From Anthostomella pinea (lineage: Eukaryota; Ascomycota; Sordariomycetes; Xylariales; Xylariaceae), in contig CAUWAG010000010.1 of NCBI GenBank assembly GCA_963556695.1, forward strand, positions 5,642,001 to 5,706,000: a stretch of DNA of 64,000 bases. The letters are read 5' to 3'. Under the pieces are notes generated by a model that did not search any database, had not been told where the DNA came from, and saw nothing but the letters and a program-made list of their open reading frames with translations. Of the stretch, positions 25,283-37,030 are shown in pieces (position 1 is the stretch's first letter; the number at the start of each line of letters is the position of its first letter). Made by a program: the position numbers and the translations under genes.

Positions 25283-27322
25283 ATGTTCGACGTCATTTGG
25301 ACCGATCCCAACCGCGAGCTCGTGGGGGAGCGGATGCTAAGGAAAGAGATCGAGGGCAAATCCAAGGACAAGGAGAAGAAGAAGTCCCAAGATGGTCGCC
25401 AGTCAGGTTCCACTACCGGCTCATCTTCAAGCGAGCGCGCCTTCGGGATCTTCGCGAGTAAAAGCCGAAGGAAGCCTTTCACTACATCGAAAGCCAAGGA
25501 GTCGAACACGAACTCGGCACAACTTGCTGGCGACGATGTCAAAGGCAATCGGAATACGGCATACGCTGTTAAAACCCTGCTTCCGGGTCAGGATGAGGCG
25601 GAGGTCGCCCCGCGACCTATTGATGGACCATTCTTACCGGTCCAGTCGCCTGAGGCCTGTGACGCCTCTTCCAGCCCATCATCTCGAGGTACGACTGCGG
25701 CCTGTCTTGGGTTTTGCTCATGTTCACTGATTTCTAGGTCTAGACTCCATGGTATCGAAATGGACGCAGCAATCCGCTACGACCAATGGTGTACTAGCCG
25801 GCGCGTCTGCAAGGGACTCGATAGCCACTTCCAAGTCGGAACACCTGGTCCAGACTCTGGGCCCATCCTCCTTTATCATCAAGAGTACCGAGGTCAGTGT
25901 ATCGCCGCGAACCCCCGAGACCGACATCGACCACCTCGTTTCGGAGATACACATCTCCTCGGATCGTACGAAACCGGACACCCCTCCGTTGCCAGAAGTA
26001 CCTGAAGGAGGGTAAGTAGTTGTGATCCTCACAAGCTGTCGGTATGACTAACGCCTGACCTAGAGCTCGCATGACCTTCGAAGAGCCAGGAACCATCCCG
26101 CCTCCGTACCGTCTACCACAGACCCCGCCGCCCATCGAAGGCGGAAACTACCCAGGCCTGTTTACATCTGGCTACAACAGCAACGAAAGACTGGGTAATC
26201 CGGATGCTTGGAAGCCCCCGCACGAATGGGATTGTACACCGACAAAGCAGAGCGCAAGTCCATCTTTCGATGAAAGGCTGCGAGTATCACCAGCCAGTCC
26301 AGAGGCTGATCACTACATGTCTCCGGATCTCCTAGCTTTGCAGCGAGAGGTCCGAATGATGGCCGCAGCTAGTCCGGAACTCATGCTTGCGAATATGAAG
26401 TCCGGCATGGGGGAAGCCTCTGACGCCAGGGTTTACAGAGAGCTTGAAATGGCTAGGAAGCGTTGGATGTTCTCCGCGTTGCACCAACATGGTGGGTATG
26501 CAGAATTGGCTGAGCTCGTGAACAATAGTCCAGACAGTCCAACCGCGACAAAGACCCCCAGGATTCTTGCCCTGTACGAAACCCAGGGTAGGTCTTTCTT
26601 CCATCCGATCAGCCTCTGGCGGAGCAAGCTAACCTCAACTAGCATCAGCCTCGTTTCTCGCAGCGCTACACCCGCAAGTCTCGATATCCCACCTATCGCC
26701 CAACCCTGTATCCCCGAACCTCTTTCCGAATGTGCAACCGATCCTAGTACCCGCAATATCAGCCTCCGCTGGCTCACGGTCACTTCCTCCTCAGTTGTAC
26801 ACGACTGTGTCATGCTTGTCCATGCCAGCGTTGTTTCCCTCGACCGAGATTCCTCCTTTCCTCCGACACATCAATCGCTGCCTCGCACCTGGTGGAGCTC
26901 TGCACTTGACTCTCATCGATCCGCAACCCGTGTCAGCTTCTATGGGACCCAAATTGAGAAACTGGCTATTCGAAAAACTCCTGATCAATCTGGAGCAGAT
27001 GTTCCGCACGACTTATCCAAGCGGTACATTTCCTGCCTGGTTGGCAGTTGGCCGTCTCCGAGGAAGGGGGAGCACGATTGCGACTGTTTCCGTACCCGCC
27101 GTAACGGAGAGTCTGGCCAAAATGGCCGGGGTGAAGGAAAGCACGAGGGTGACGACCGAGCTTCGTTGCCTGGTTACCAGGATGCTATGGCAAGAAGTCT
27201 GGGGAGGCTTTGTGCATGCAGATCGATGGTGGTGGGAAGAGGAAGCGATAATCAAGGAATGTACCGAAATGGGTACTTACTGGCAATACTCGCACATCGT
27301 CGCGGTCAAGGAAGATCGTTGA
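25283..27322 (+). CDS. disordered protein with a degenerate class I methyltransferase fold
   Basis: Predicted 627 aa from exons 25283–25688, 25738–26011, 26064–26587 and 26643–27322 (introns 49–55 bp, all phase-consistent). The N-terminal ~350 residues are Ser/Pro/Lys-rich and probably disordered. The C-terminal ~270 residues look like a Rossmann-type methyltransferase of the kind found in uncharacterised fungal proteins: motif-I position TPRILALYETQASASFLAAL, then ISHLSPNPV, and the post-motif stretch HINRCLAPGGALHLTLIDP. The last is the usual 'RxLxPGGxLxxxxxDP' segment. The glycine-rich SAM loop expected after RIL is absent. It may therefore be a pseudo-enzyme or bind something else. The Trp-rich end (ADRWWWEEEAIIKECTEMG) also recurs in such proteins. 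No function is assigned. Confidence 0.75.
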
Positions 27323-30073
27323 TGATCGAACGGCGCTTGCCAGATCGGGACTAAAAGGGGACGGCTTTGGTCTGGTGGACATTGGGCTACCGAATGGCAC
27401 CAGGCACGGTGCAATGGGGTCATCGCATGATGCGGTTGGCAGACGGATCACTTTCACACTTCATGATATTACGCTTTATACCCCTTGGGACATGGGAATA
27501 CTCCCCTTCCGAGACAAGCATCTGCTTTTTCTCTGCGCGGCAGAACGCCCCCTTTCCGGGCACGGTTGCCTAACATGACAGGCTCAGGGAGATATCTAGG
27601 TGGCCTGGGCGGCATGGGTGATACTAGAGAGACACAATGATAGTTGTTGAAGCTGCGGTGTTTATGCTAGCAATGCAAACGTATTTGCTGCAATACTTGA
27701 ATCTTTTGCGTTTTGATGCACAGATTTCAATTGAAGAGGACCTCATGGGGGTTTCTCGCACAATGACCAATCCTTCGGTCTCGGCCCCTTGACGCAAGAC
27801 GTCGAGAATGGATCGTGGGAATCCCACGATGCTACCCTGCATCGGACCAATGAATGGTTGAGACGCTGAATGGGGTTGCCTCAACGGGCTGAGTGTCGCA
27901 TCAGCCGGTTGAGACTTCGCATGTGGCGTGGAGGGAATCCTTCGAGAAGCGTGGCTGACATGCCTGTGATCGTCTCATACTCAACGTTGTTCATACATTG
28001 GGCTTCTTTTCCAGATCGATATCTTGGTAGAGGAAGCGAGTTTTGACCGTGGTCTTAAGCTTGGCAATCCACTTACTTAATCATATACGATAGGCGTGAG
28101 AGTGCAACTGTGAACACGCGGAGTCCTGCGTACCTATATCTCTTGGAGTCGGTCCCATACTCGGAGACAAACGGGGTGGGTGCTCGAGCCTGCTAGCCTG
28201 GACTCACTCATCTCGCTCGCTGGTAAGTTACTGGGGTCATGGTCATAGCAGGAAACGAAAGACGTATTATTCTATGACAGCCAGCTAACACGGTACGATA
28301 CCCAAGATCAGGTGGGGACCTAAGCGAGTTGGTTGTAAGTCATTAAACTGTCTCTTTCGGTGAGAACATGGATTTCACACCTAACCGCATGGCCCCTTTA
28401 GATGGCGCCCACCAAGCCCCCCTATTCGGCGGGGTGGATATCAAAAGTGCGGGGCCTAACGGCCGCTAACCTAGCTCGCTGGGACTTCCAGCGTCTCGGT
28501 ACCGCCCGCGGACCCCATCGTAGTGGAACTCCTCTCCTGAAAGCCCCCGATGCACGCGGCGACCACGAACCATTGGAACTGCTGTCGTGGTAGGCAAGGC
28601 AAAGCAGGCAGGCAGGCATGACTTTTGAAGAAGCCCATCTGGGTCAGCCCGTGCTGGTTGAAGTTGAGTGCGAGTGGGAGACTACAGCGTCGTCGCTAAG
28701 TACCTAAGAGCCCCGATGCCATGCGGTTCTCGACGGGACCGCGACTCTTGCGCCGAGGCATGGGGATACCGGGAGTCTGGAGGGTGTCGGTCCCAAGGTA
28801 TTCCGTCGCGCCGAGACGGTTGGACTGGGTAAAATGCAACTAGATATACGGTGTTAATTTGTGAATGTGTGGTACCTATGTATGTTCGCCATCGGCCCCT
28901 TACCTTATATCTGTCCCTTCAATGTACTTATGTCCAATCCATGCATGGCTCAGGGTCGAGCGAATAGAGACAGGTGGTGGTCGCAGATAGCCAGCCACAA
29001 GCGAGAGCCCCTGAGTAAACATCATCCCGGGTCGCAGCACAGCAGCAACAGCCGCCACATCTCACATGACGACAGCAATCAATCACATTACATAGCAGGA
29101 AGCAGGAACAAGAACAGAGGTAGCACTAATCACAGGTGCTGCGACACCAATCTATGCAATCTATAACATATTAATTGAATCGCTATGCGGGGAAAGTGAT
29201 CGTGCTGTACGGTTGGTGGGTTGCATCACAGAGAAACCAACGGCAGCAAGCAGATTGGTTGGCTCGAAGCACGTCTGACATGTGAAAAAATTGTCGGTAC
29301 ATTAAAATGCTCTTGTGATATAGCATACATCTGGAAGGAAGGTTCAATCCCGGTCACATTTCATAATCCTGATCGTGTGCTTCATGATATCAGGCAACAC
29401 GCAGACGCATTGCTGGGTAGCTGGAGTGCTCTGGCTCCCTATCCCTGAAGGTTCAATATACCAGGCACACTGCAAGTCGAAGAACATTCGACTGGTGTGA
29501 CGACGTTGCAGCGGCGCGCAGGAGATGGCAGCATAGCGCCGAGTCCGCGGCCGATTCGACCCAGGGAGACGGATACACCATGTCGCGGCTGCTGGAAAAA
29601 GGCCTCAACGACGTGCCGTACTGGGCATGGGCACCGGTGTAGAATCACTGTTGGTAGTTAATTCAGGGGCTTGCATATTGACTTTTTATTGCTGGACTGC
29701 CTTTGGTCATGGATCAACAGGCTACCTCCTCCCTTGCATGGAGTCGTCAGCTGTCAGAATACCCGTCCCGTCCAAACCTCGGGTGTACTACCCAGGAACG
29801 GCCCGAACTCAGCCGGTTATCTCTCCTTTAAGGCACATCTCCGCCTCCTCACTCGCGCACGAGTCATGACAGCCGCTCGCCGTACAAAAGAACACACCAG
29901 GGTATATCCGCCAAGCGAATGTCAAACGAACGCAGCCACCGAACCAGAAAACAAGCCTTTTGCCTCATTAACGCCAGCCAGCCCCAGAAAAGTGCGACCT
30001 CTGCCGATATGGCATGCTCATATCGTAGAAGAATCCGTAGCATCAGTACAGCTCGTGAAAGAATGTGCTAGTA
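27323..30073. other. gene-free stretch between convergent genes
   Basis: It lies between the 3' ends of the methyltransferase-like gene (+) and the GPCR gene (-). I see no supported coding sequence, RNA gene or repeat of note. Confidence 0.5.
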
Positions 30074-31554
30074 TCATGAAGCATCCCCCTTCGGCTCTTC
30101 GTTTGAACTCGGTCTTGTGCTATTGGCGAGCTCCGTCATGCTCTCGCTCTCCAAGTGCTTATGCGGATTCCGGTTGGAGAGTCTGAACGTGAAGTTGCGC
30201 TTGTCGTGGAAATCGCTAGGGTAATGCGACGAGGCCGGACGCTTCTGTGCACGACGTCCGATATCCGAGAAGAACAACTTGACGGCGGTCCACGACGTGA
30301 CCATGTAGATGAGCGCGTTCCAAAACCCCTGGAGCGGAAGTACCAGCGCACTCATGTACTCTAGGGGGATTGAGGTGTCGCCTACGTGGATTACACTGTA
30401 CACTCGGTTCGCAGAGGACGGGATCCAGGTGACGAGAAGGGCAGTAAAGAATAGAATGGCACATTTCGTGTATGACCAGGCGGCGTTGTTCGCTTCGAAA
30501 TTTCTTCGCTTCGTTCTGGGTCGACCTCGAGCCGTCGGTGGTGGCTGGATGTCTGCGTTATTGTCATTGTTGTTGCTAGGGCTGGAGCTGACAGGAGCAA
30601 TTTGCGATCGGCGGTCGCCTTTGGCGTTGGACGATATCGTTACTGAGTACGCAGGGTTCTTCGTCGGTTCAGGGCCAGACACAGAAGCGCTCCGGCCCAG
30701 GGGTCGCAAATCAATGCCTTGTTCTTCTTGTGCCACATCAGCAGATTCGGTGGTGACACTGATTTCGGTGGTCTTCACTGAATATAGGTCGTCTCCGGTC
30801 ATCGCTTCCGGATCATGAGCGCTGCTGCTGCCACCAAACTTGTGTAGCTGTCTGCGCTTCCTATATATCTCTCGGCCTGCCCGGATATAGATGAAAAAGG
30901 TGATGAGAATCACCACCCTAATAGAGGTCAGCAAAGGATTCGTGCCGGAAGGGGTCATTACCTACCAGACTGGCCCGTAGAAGGTCGCGATGCGGAAGAT
31001 GTCCCATCCTGAGGAAACCCAGCACCACAGAGTCGCATCGCCGTACATCCTCCCCGCCTCTGGCTTGCTTAGGAAAATAAAGGTGAGTGCGGGCACGAAT
31101 GGTACGCCGTAGCATATTATGAGATACCAGATCTCCATCTTGCGAAGTTTAGTGGCGTCAAACTTGAAGTAGAATGTCAGATACACGTTGACTGCCATCG
31201 CCAACGTCCAGAACGCATCAGCTGGCAGAAACCTAGGGCGCATGTTTAGCATTGCGGATGGACAAGTACGTGAATCACCTTGTAAACTTACATTTGAATT
31301 AAAAACGCCTGAAACTGGCAGCCGAACGAATTGACTTGGTGTGTATATTGCGTCGCCATGAGAGTTCCGACATTCGTCATCATATTACCAAACGACGCGT
31401 AGAAGACGAGTCGGTTGATGGGCTTGTGGAAAGCATTGGAACAAGAGAAGGTGACGATGATGAAAACGCATCCTAGGAGCGAGAACACGGAGCCAACCCG
31501 CTCTATAATGTTGATAGAATTGATCTGATCTGCCGACAGCGTTGTGGACGACAT
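30074..31554 (-). CDS. cAMP-receptor-like seven-transmembrane GPCR
   Basis: Predicted 457-aa G-protein-coupled receptor of the fungal cAMP-receptor-like class (Dictyostelium cAR1-related; Neurospora GPR-1 to -3, Aspergillus GprH type). Exons 31554–31292, 31232–30966 and 30917–30074; joins read AFLIQMFLPADAFWTLAM and FYGPVWVVILITFFIYIR. Hydrophobic segments include SVFSLLGCVFIIVTF, RLVFYASFGNMMTNVGTLMA, AFWTLAMAVNVYLTFYF, IWYLIICYGVPFVPALTFIF, VVILITFFIYIRAG, CAILFFTALLVTWIPSSANR and SALVLPLQGFWNALIYMV. A third cytoplasmic loop of about 130 residues, Ser/Asn/Pro-rich, separates TM5 from TM6; the tail is short and basic. The ligand is unknown. A run of ten C's ends four bases before the start codon. 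Confidence 0.88.
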
Positions 31555-33054
31555 CTTGGGGGGGGGGAACGGCGGGCAGTGCCAGCGTGTAAGGTCGAGC
31601 AACGGTGTCGAGCGACAGTGTCGAGAGGCTCGAGTGTCTCAGACACAGGCTCTCGAAGAGAAGTGCAATGCACAAGTCGATACTGAGCACGGCCTAGGTA
31701 ATAACGAAGGCAGTCGAAGGAAGTGATGGGCGCTGAATAGTTATTGGCGAATCGACCGAGTCCGCTTGAAAGAGCTGGTCAAGTGCTCCCGTGGTATTGC
31801 GGCAGCGGCGCCGTCCAATATAATTATATCAAGGGACTTGAGTGTTCAGATGAATGGGTGTTCAGATGAATGGAGGACTTGAGTGACCAGATGAATGGAG
31901 ACCAGCGCCCTGACCTTCTCTGTGGTGACCAGCCGGGATCTTTGCAGATAATGGAAATTTCCGGTCAGCACTGTCGACCAGTTCATCGACCAGCTCGTCG
32001 GGAAGTGTTTAGGTTGGGACGAAGATATGCGTTGCCCCTGCTCATGACCAGGTAGCTGTGATCGCTAATAACGAGGCTGATAGATTTGGAAGCGAATGTT
32101 GTACCGCTTGAGTGCGCTTTCTCAGGTCTGTCATGGGTAATGGACAACAGTACAGAGTATATCAGGAGAGTGAGTGCTGGATCAGGGACGGTACAAGCGT
32201 TCCTGGAACCTTGCGAGAGATCGAGAGTATGCAGGTTCTGACGGGGTCACCATGCAGGAGTCATTCACAAGCAGAAGTAGTCCATCCCCGGAACACTCTG
32301 CTTATGAACCGAAGCTCGGCCCAGTCGAGGAAACAGAAAGGGACCTGCGGCAGGGTGCCCAAGGGGCCGTGAAACGAATGAGAAGGGGACATGCTGAGCA
32401 GCAGAGCATGCGAGTCCGTGACAGGTCCGAGGTATCCCACGATTGGACATGACCGCGGCGATGAGCAGGGGGTCCCGGGACACGAAAACATGCAGGTTAT
32501 CCTCGAGACTCATGCGCCCGGGCTGACTGCTTTTGACTCGACACTGACATTCACGTAGCCGTTGCCAATAAGATTGTCCAGTATTGCCCTGACAGGCCGG
32601 GTGGAGTGCGTTAGACCAACCGAACGGTGCTCAGTCAGCTTGGCGACCCCGGAGTACCAAGTCTTGCGTCGGCTGCTCGAGTCGGGTACCCCAGATTGGC
32701 AGGGGAAGGTCTCGGCCGTCAAGGGTCGTTGTCTCCGTCAGAAACACATGGACCATGGAGACGCTGAGTATGACATTATGCAATGAGTGAAGTTTTTTCC
32801 TTATATGCTGCTGCACACTGAGTACAACACTTCGATCGGGGAATAGCCACTGGACCTGCAATGTAAGTTCTCCAGAGTCCACGGGGTTCCATCCATGCGA
32901 GGTTGGGGTCGACTACAGGGCTAGAACCATGCCTCTCGCCCGTCTGCATCTCGTTTCCGAGTGATAGGTCTGCGTTGTCATCGTTCTCGGGGAAATCTGT
33001 CGCTTGCCCGATTCGAACCGACTGCTTCCCAAAGGTTTATCGACATGATCGGAT

Positions 33055-33078
33055 GTCATCGTCATCGTCATCGTCATT
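33055..33078. repeat. (GTCATC)4 tandem repeat
   Basis: Four near-perfect hexamer units in non-coding sequence. Confidence 0.9.
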
Positions 33079-36000
33079 GTGAACGAAGGAGCCCTCCAGG
33101 GTTTACACGTTTGTCACATAAAAGCCTACACGGTAGGGGTGACACCGCAGCAGAACGGTCACTTTGTCCACCGTGGTGACGTTTGACTGTGATACGGTTG
33201 GGTCTCGTATGGTGTCAATTCCGGCTTGGCTCAGAGATGCATTCACAGAGGATGTATTCTCGAAGCTAGAAAACGGCCTCCAACGATCTTCGTGCGCAGC
33301 AATCGGGGGTTCCTATGTCAGTTGATGATGGGACCAGCGTTGATGATGGCACCAGCAGTGGCCGTGAGAACGCTACGGGCACAGGAGAGACAGTCAATAT
33401 AGCCGGGTTGGTCCTTCGTATCGCAGCAGACTCCGTATTCGAATGCAGCGAAGCCGGCTAATGAGGGCCGTCCTCCGGGTGATACAGAGATACTGATCGC
33501 AGGACTCCTCTTGTGTACGTTGACAGATACCATGGCAGGTCGGGCCCCTCGTGCTGCTACCATCGCGCTGTCCATTCAGAATGATCTCATACCCACGTTG
33601 CTGACATATGGAAGGGTGTTCAAGACAACGATCAGTGTGAGACTAGAGCATCAAAAAGAGAGCTGCCCGCCTTGTCGGCTTGGAGGGTGTCAGCCATCCC
33701 AAGTATAGCCGGTTTACCTCGTTGGATGGACCCAAACTTACCTCGTGGACGGACTCAAACTATCTCGAGTCAGCTTGCTGTCCGCGAAGTATCAAACCCA
33801 ATTGCTTCAAGCCACATATGCAAACACAACCCGGCTGATCACACCGCCTCGGTGTGTAACTGCTCGCGAGTCGAGCGATATAATCTGCACAAGGGTCATC
33901 GTCTACGCCGTGAAGATGCAAGCTCGGCAAGGACTCGGGATTCGCTGTGGCTTGGGCTTTCATGAGGGATCGCGTACCAGTCGCATCTCAGGAAAGCAAG
34001 ATGTGTGCGACACACCCGGTTGTGCTCCCTGTAAAGTGTAAAGTCCGGTGTTTGGTGTGTGTCTGTGCGCTTTCCATTCAAGATACCTTACTTACATATC
34101 TCTTAGGTAATAGGTATGCACTGCATAACTGCATATTTAACTACCAGGGGTGAACAAGACCCTGAGAAGCCCCCTGCCCTGCCCCGCCTGTCAGACTCAA
34201 TTTCCACAGAACATGAAGCTGTCCTTCGACAAGCTGGAGTCCCCAGCCTCAATGCGTTGCTGCAAAAGTCATGTTACATATGTTTCTACGTACCGCCATC
34301 CTCAGCAGCGTACTGCAGACCCGTCCGATCAGTTACGCGTACAGACTAACAGACACCAGACGTTTTCTGTGCTTCTGAGAAACCCCGTCGTGTTACGTGG
34401 GCACCCATACCCGTGCCGCCGTTCGACCGTGGGCTCCTGGTTTCCAGAAGTGCTCAGACGCGCCAGATCAGGAAGGTGGCCAGCTGATCCCAAGAGCGAT
34501 GCTTCATCGAACCATCACGGCGTGTGAGTGTGTGACTCGGAAATGGGGCCGGGTTCACCTGCATGTGACTGCCGGGTTCAGGTTGCATCTCCCCCAGAGA
34601 ATGAGACGCGACCACATATGCAAGGCAGGTGGAAGGGGAATATTGACATGTCTGCATGTCCGATTCGCGTCGAATGCCTGTATTGGAGTGAGGACGACAC
34701 TGTAGCACTCTGCACGCAGCTGACTGTGATCAAGGGCTGATGAGACGTTAGGAAGCAGGCTGGCAGGCTGCAGCAGGCTGCGATCCCGTGACGGAGCCAA
34801 ATTTCTCGGCTGCGTTGGGAGCTCGACATCTGCTGGGGTTTCCGCCCTTGAGTTTGTTCTGGCTCAGAGTGATTCGTCGTCTGAAGCTCTCTCATGAACC
34901 GCAAGCATAGTGCGTCATCATCCTTGATACTCAGCAATTGAAACTTAGGAGGCCGTGTACTGGCATAGTCGAAACACTGCAGCGCACGCGATGGATTCAA
35001 TGCTGGTATCGCAAGAATTCCCTAATAAGCAGGTTGAGACGAAACATCAGACGCAGACAACCCGGCCCGCACGTCGAATTGAGGACGACTCGGCATCATC
35101 AGTCTCTTGCTAGTGGACATCCCAGGGGAGTTTGCAAGTGCATGCAGGTAGGCAGGAGTAGGTACTCGTGTACCAGTGCAATCGAGCAGTGCTCACACCG
35201 CCAACGTCACAAAGCTTGAGGGCCGAATCCGTGACTCGTGAGACGACTTGTCAGGCGATCTGGGATGATCAAAGACTGCCCGCGTGGTTGACAATGGTCA
35301 AACTATCGATAGGGCTCGAGGGGACCACCGACTGGCTGTATCGATATGTGATCAACCGAAGTTGAAACGCCGCCACAGGTTCGCGATACCGAGAAGATCT
35401 TATGGCAATTCCTGCCAGGCACAGCGCATGCGGCTCAGCAGAGCCATGCAAGCCGATAACCACCTTTCCATCTGTTCCGTGCCTAGGTTCTTTGACATGT
35501 CCGGGCCGCATTTCCAGCTCCACATCAACCAACACTTCAGCTGGGAACCCGGGTTTCTTCAAGCTTTCCCAAAAGAAGATAGTGTTTCGCGAAGAAATCC
35601 CTGTTCTCCCAAGCCATGCGCTGTCTGGCCGCGGGCCATGGCTCACCGGTCAAGGGTCAAGAAGGATCCGGGGAAGCTCTCAGATGTCGCAGCGTTAGCC
35701 TGTCAAGCTGCAGTCCGTCAAAGCGTACCGCGCAATGAGCCTAGGTCGCTCAAAGGCTTGGGTCTAGATCATCATACCGGGAACGAGCGCATGGCATACC
35801 AGGATCTGGACACTCACGGACTCGGAGAACTTCGTCACCCTTCCCCTCCCCCATGCTCCATCATGGCCGGGTGTGCCGGGGCACTGGCTGGCAGCTGGGT
35901 CAACATGCCAAATCTCGGTGAAGTCATCACCAAGCTAGAGACGAGCCTCGCGATGCGCTCGCTGACTGGCAGTGCAACCCACGATATTTGCACATAAGGC

Positions 36001-36455
36001 CTGTTGAGCTCCGCATGCGGTAGTAGAGAGGCTACTATATGATGGTAAACCAACCAAGCCACAACACCTGACATCTCTCGCCATAACCTCCGTTCTGATT
36101 CGCTACGGTGCCCCGGGGCGAAGAGCACAGAGGATCAACAATATGCATTGTCAGCGACATCCGCGGCTGCAAGAGCAGCAGATGAAGTGCTGTATTTGGC
36201 TCACAAACCCACTTGACGCAGTCAAGTGAAGTTGTAGGCAGGTTTGATCCTTTCTCCTTTACCTAGATCAATAGAACGGTCCTTTGAGGTTCTTCCAGGT
36301 GTCAGACAAAGTCTCAAGCAAGAACCAGGGTGACCAGTTGCCAAAGAAGGTACCTTCCTATGAAAGCTGAAGATACTCCCTGTTAAAAAACGGGGGGTTG
36401 CTCGTGTCAGGCACTGTCGCCCTTCTCACGCAGGCAACCTCGCTCTTCGCATTCC

Positions 36456-36716
36456 TCATTGTGGCCAGCTATGAGATGAGAATGACTGGACGCACGTTGA
36501 CGAGTACTGCTCCCAGATGAGACCCCCTTTGTCATGGTTCACTATAAAACAACACATAGTACCTTCTTCTAGAAGCCTTCTAGCTTCTGCCTCGCCATAG
36601 TCTTCACCATCAAGGAGTTTCAACTGACCTTGATAGATGATTCCAATCACACCATCTTGGTCACTTCGATTTATTTGGCCCTTGTTCTTGTAGTCAATGC
36701 TGTTCCATAGTCTCAC
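36456..36716 (-). other. protein-like ORF fragment, possible exon or gene relic
   Basis: An open frame of about 86 codons begins at GTG, three bases after a possible acceptor (GTTTAG/GCTGTG). It has balanced, protein-like composition (for example GVIGIIYQGQLKLLDGEDYG and RRLLEEGTMCCFIVNHDKGG). No plausible ATG precedes it, I find no partner exon, and I do not recognise the family. It could be an exon of an unseen gene or a relic; chance is not excluded. Confidence 0.2.
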
Positions 36717-37030
36717 AGCCTAAACACCCACCTGATGTGACTGAATCAAACCCTTTCACCCCCTAACTCCTTGCGAAGGAATCTTCAAGATGAAGAAAGC
36801 TCCCTCAGAAAATGTGATGTCTTTTTTCACAATGTGAGGCGATGGGGCATTGATATATCTTCAGTCCGAGCCTCCCAAGCAACACCCAGAAGCACCCAGC
36901 TAGCTCTCTGCAAAGACTTCCATTGCCCATCCATCCAGCCAGCTTGTTCACAAGAGCCTAACTCGCCAGACACCAGAAGACACACCCGAAAGACCCCCAA
37001 CAGGAGGCAAGGCAGAAACCCCCAACTACC

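Larger units (their letters stand above)
31555..37030. other. 5.5-kb gene-free stretch
   Basis: No gene that I can support. A 237-codon frame on the + strand (35284–35997) starts at GTG, has no domain and is probably chance. A protein-like fragment on the minus strand at 36456–36716 is listed separately. The final 250 bp form the leader of the low-complexity gene at 37031. Confidence 0.45.

Noticed and set aside
29341..29370. GGTTCAATCCC resembling a tRNA B box
   Set aside because: No matching A box or foldable acceptor stem nearby; I could not assemble a cloverleaf here or elsewhere in the window.
35284..35997. 237-codon open frame on the + strand
   Set aside because: It starts at GTG, has no recognisable domain or membrane pattern, an overlapping minus-strand frame is equally open, and its Arg/Pro/His-rich composition looks random.
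36379..36401. CCTGTTAAAAAACGGGGGGT resembling the right end of the 15.3-kb inverted-repeat element
   Set aside because: Only about 20 bp match loosely, no left end is found at a suitable distance, and A-run plus G-run sequences arise easily by chance.
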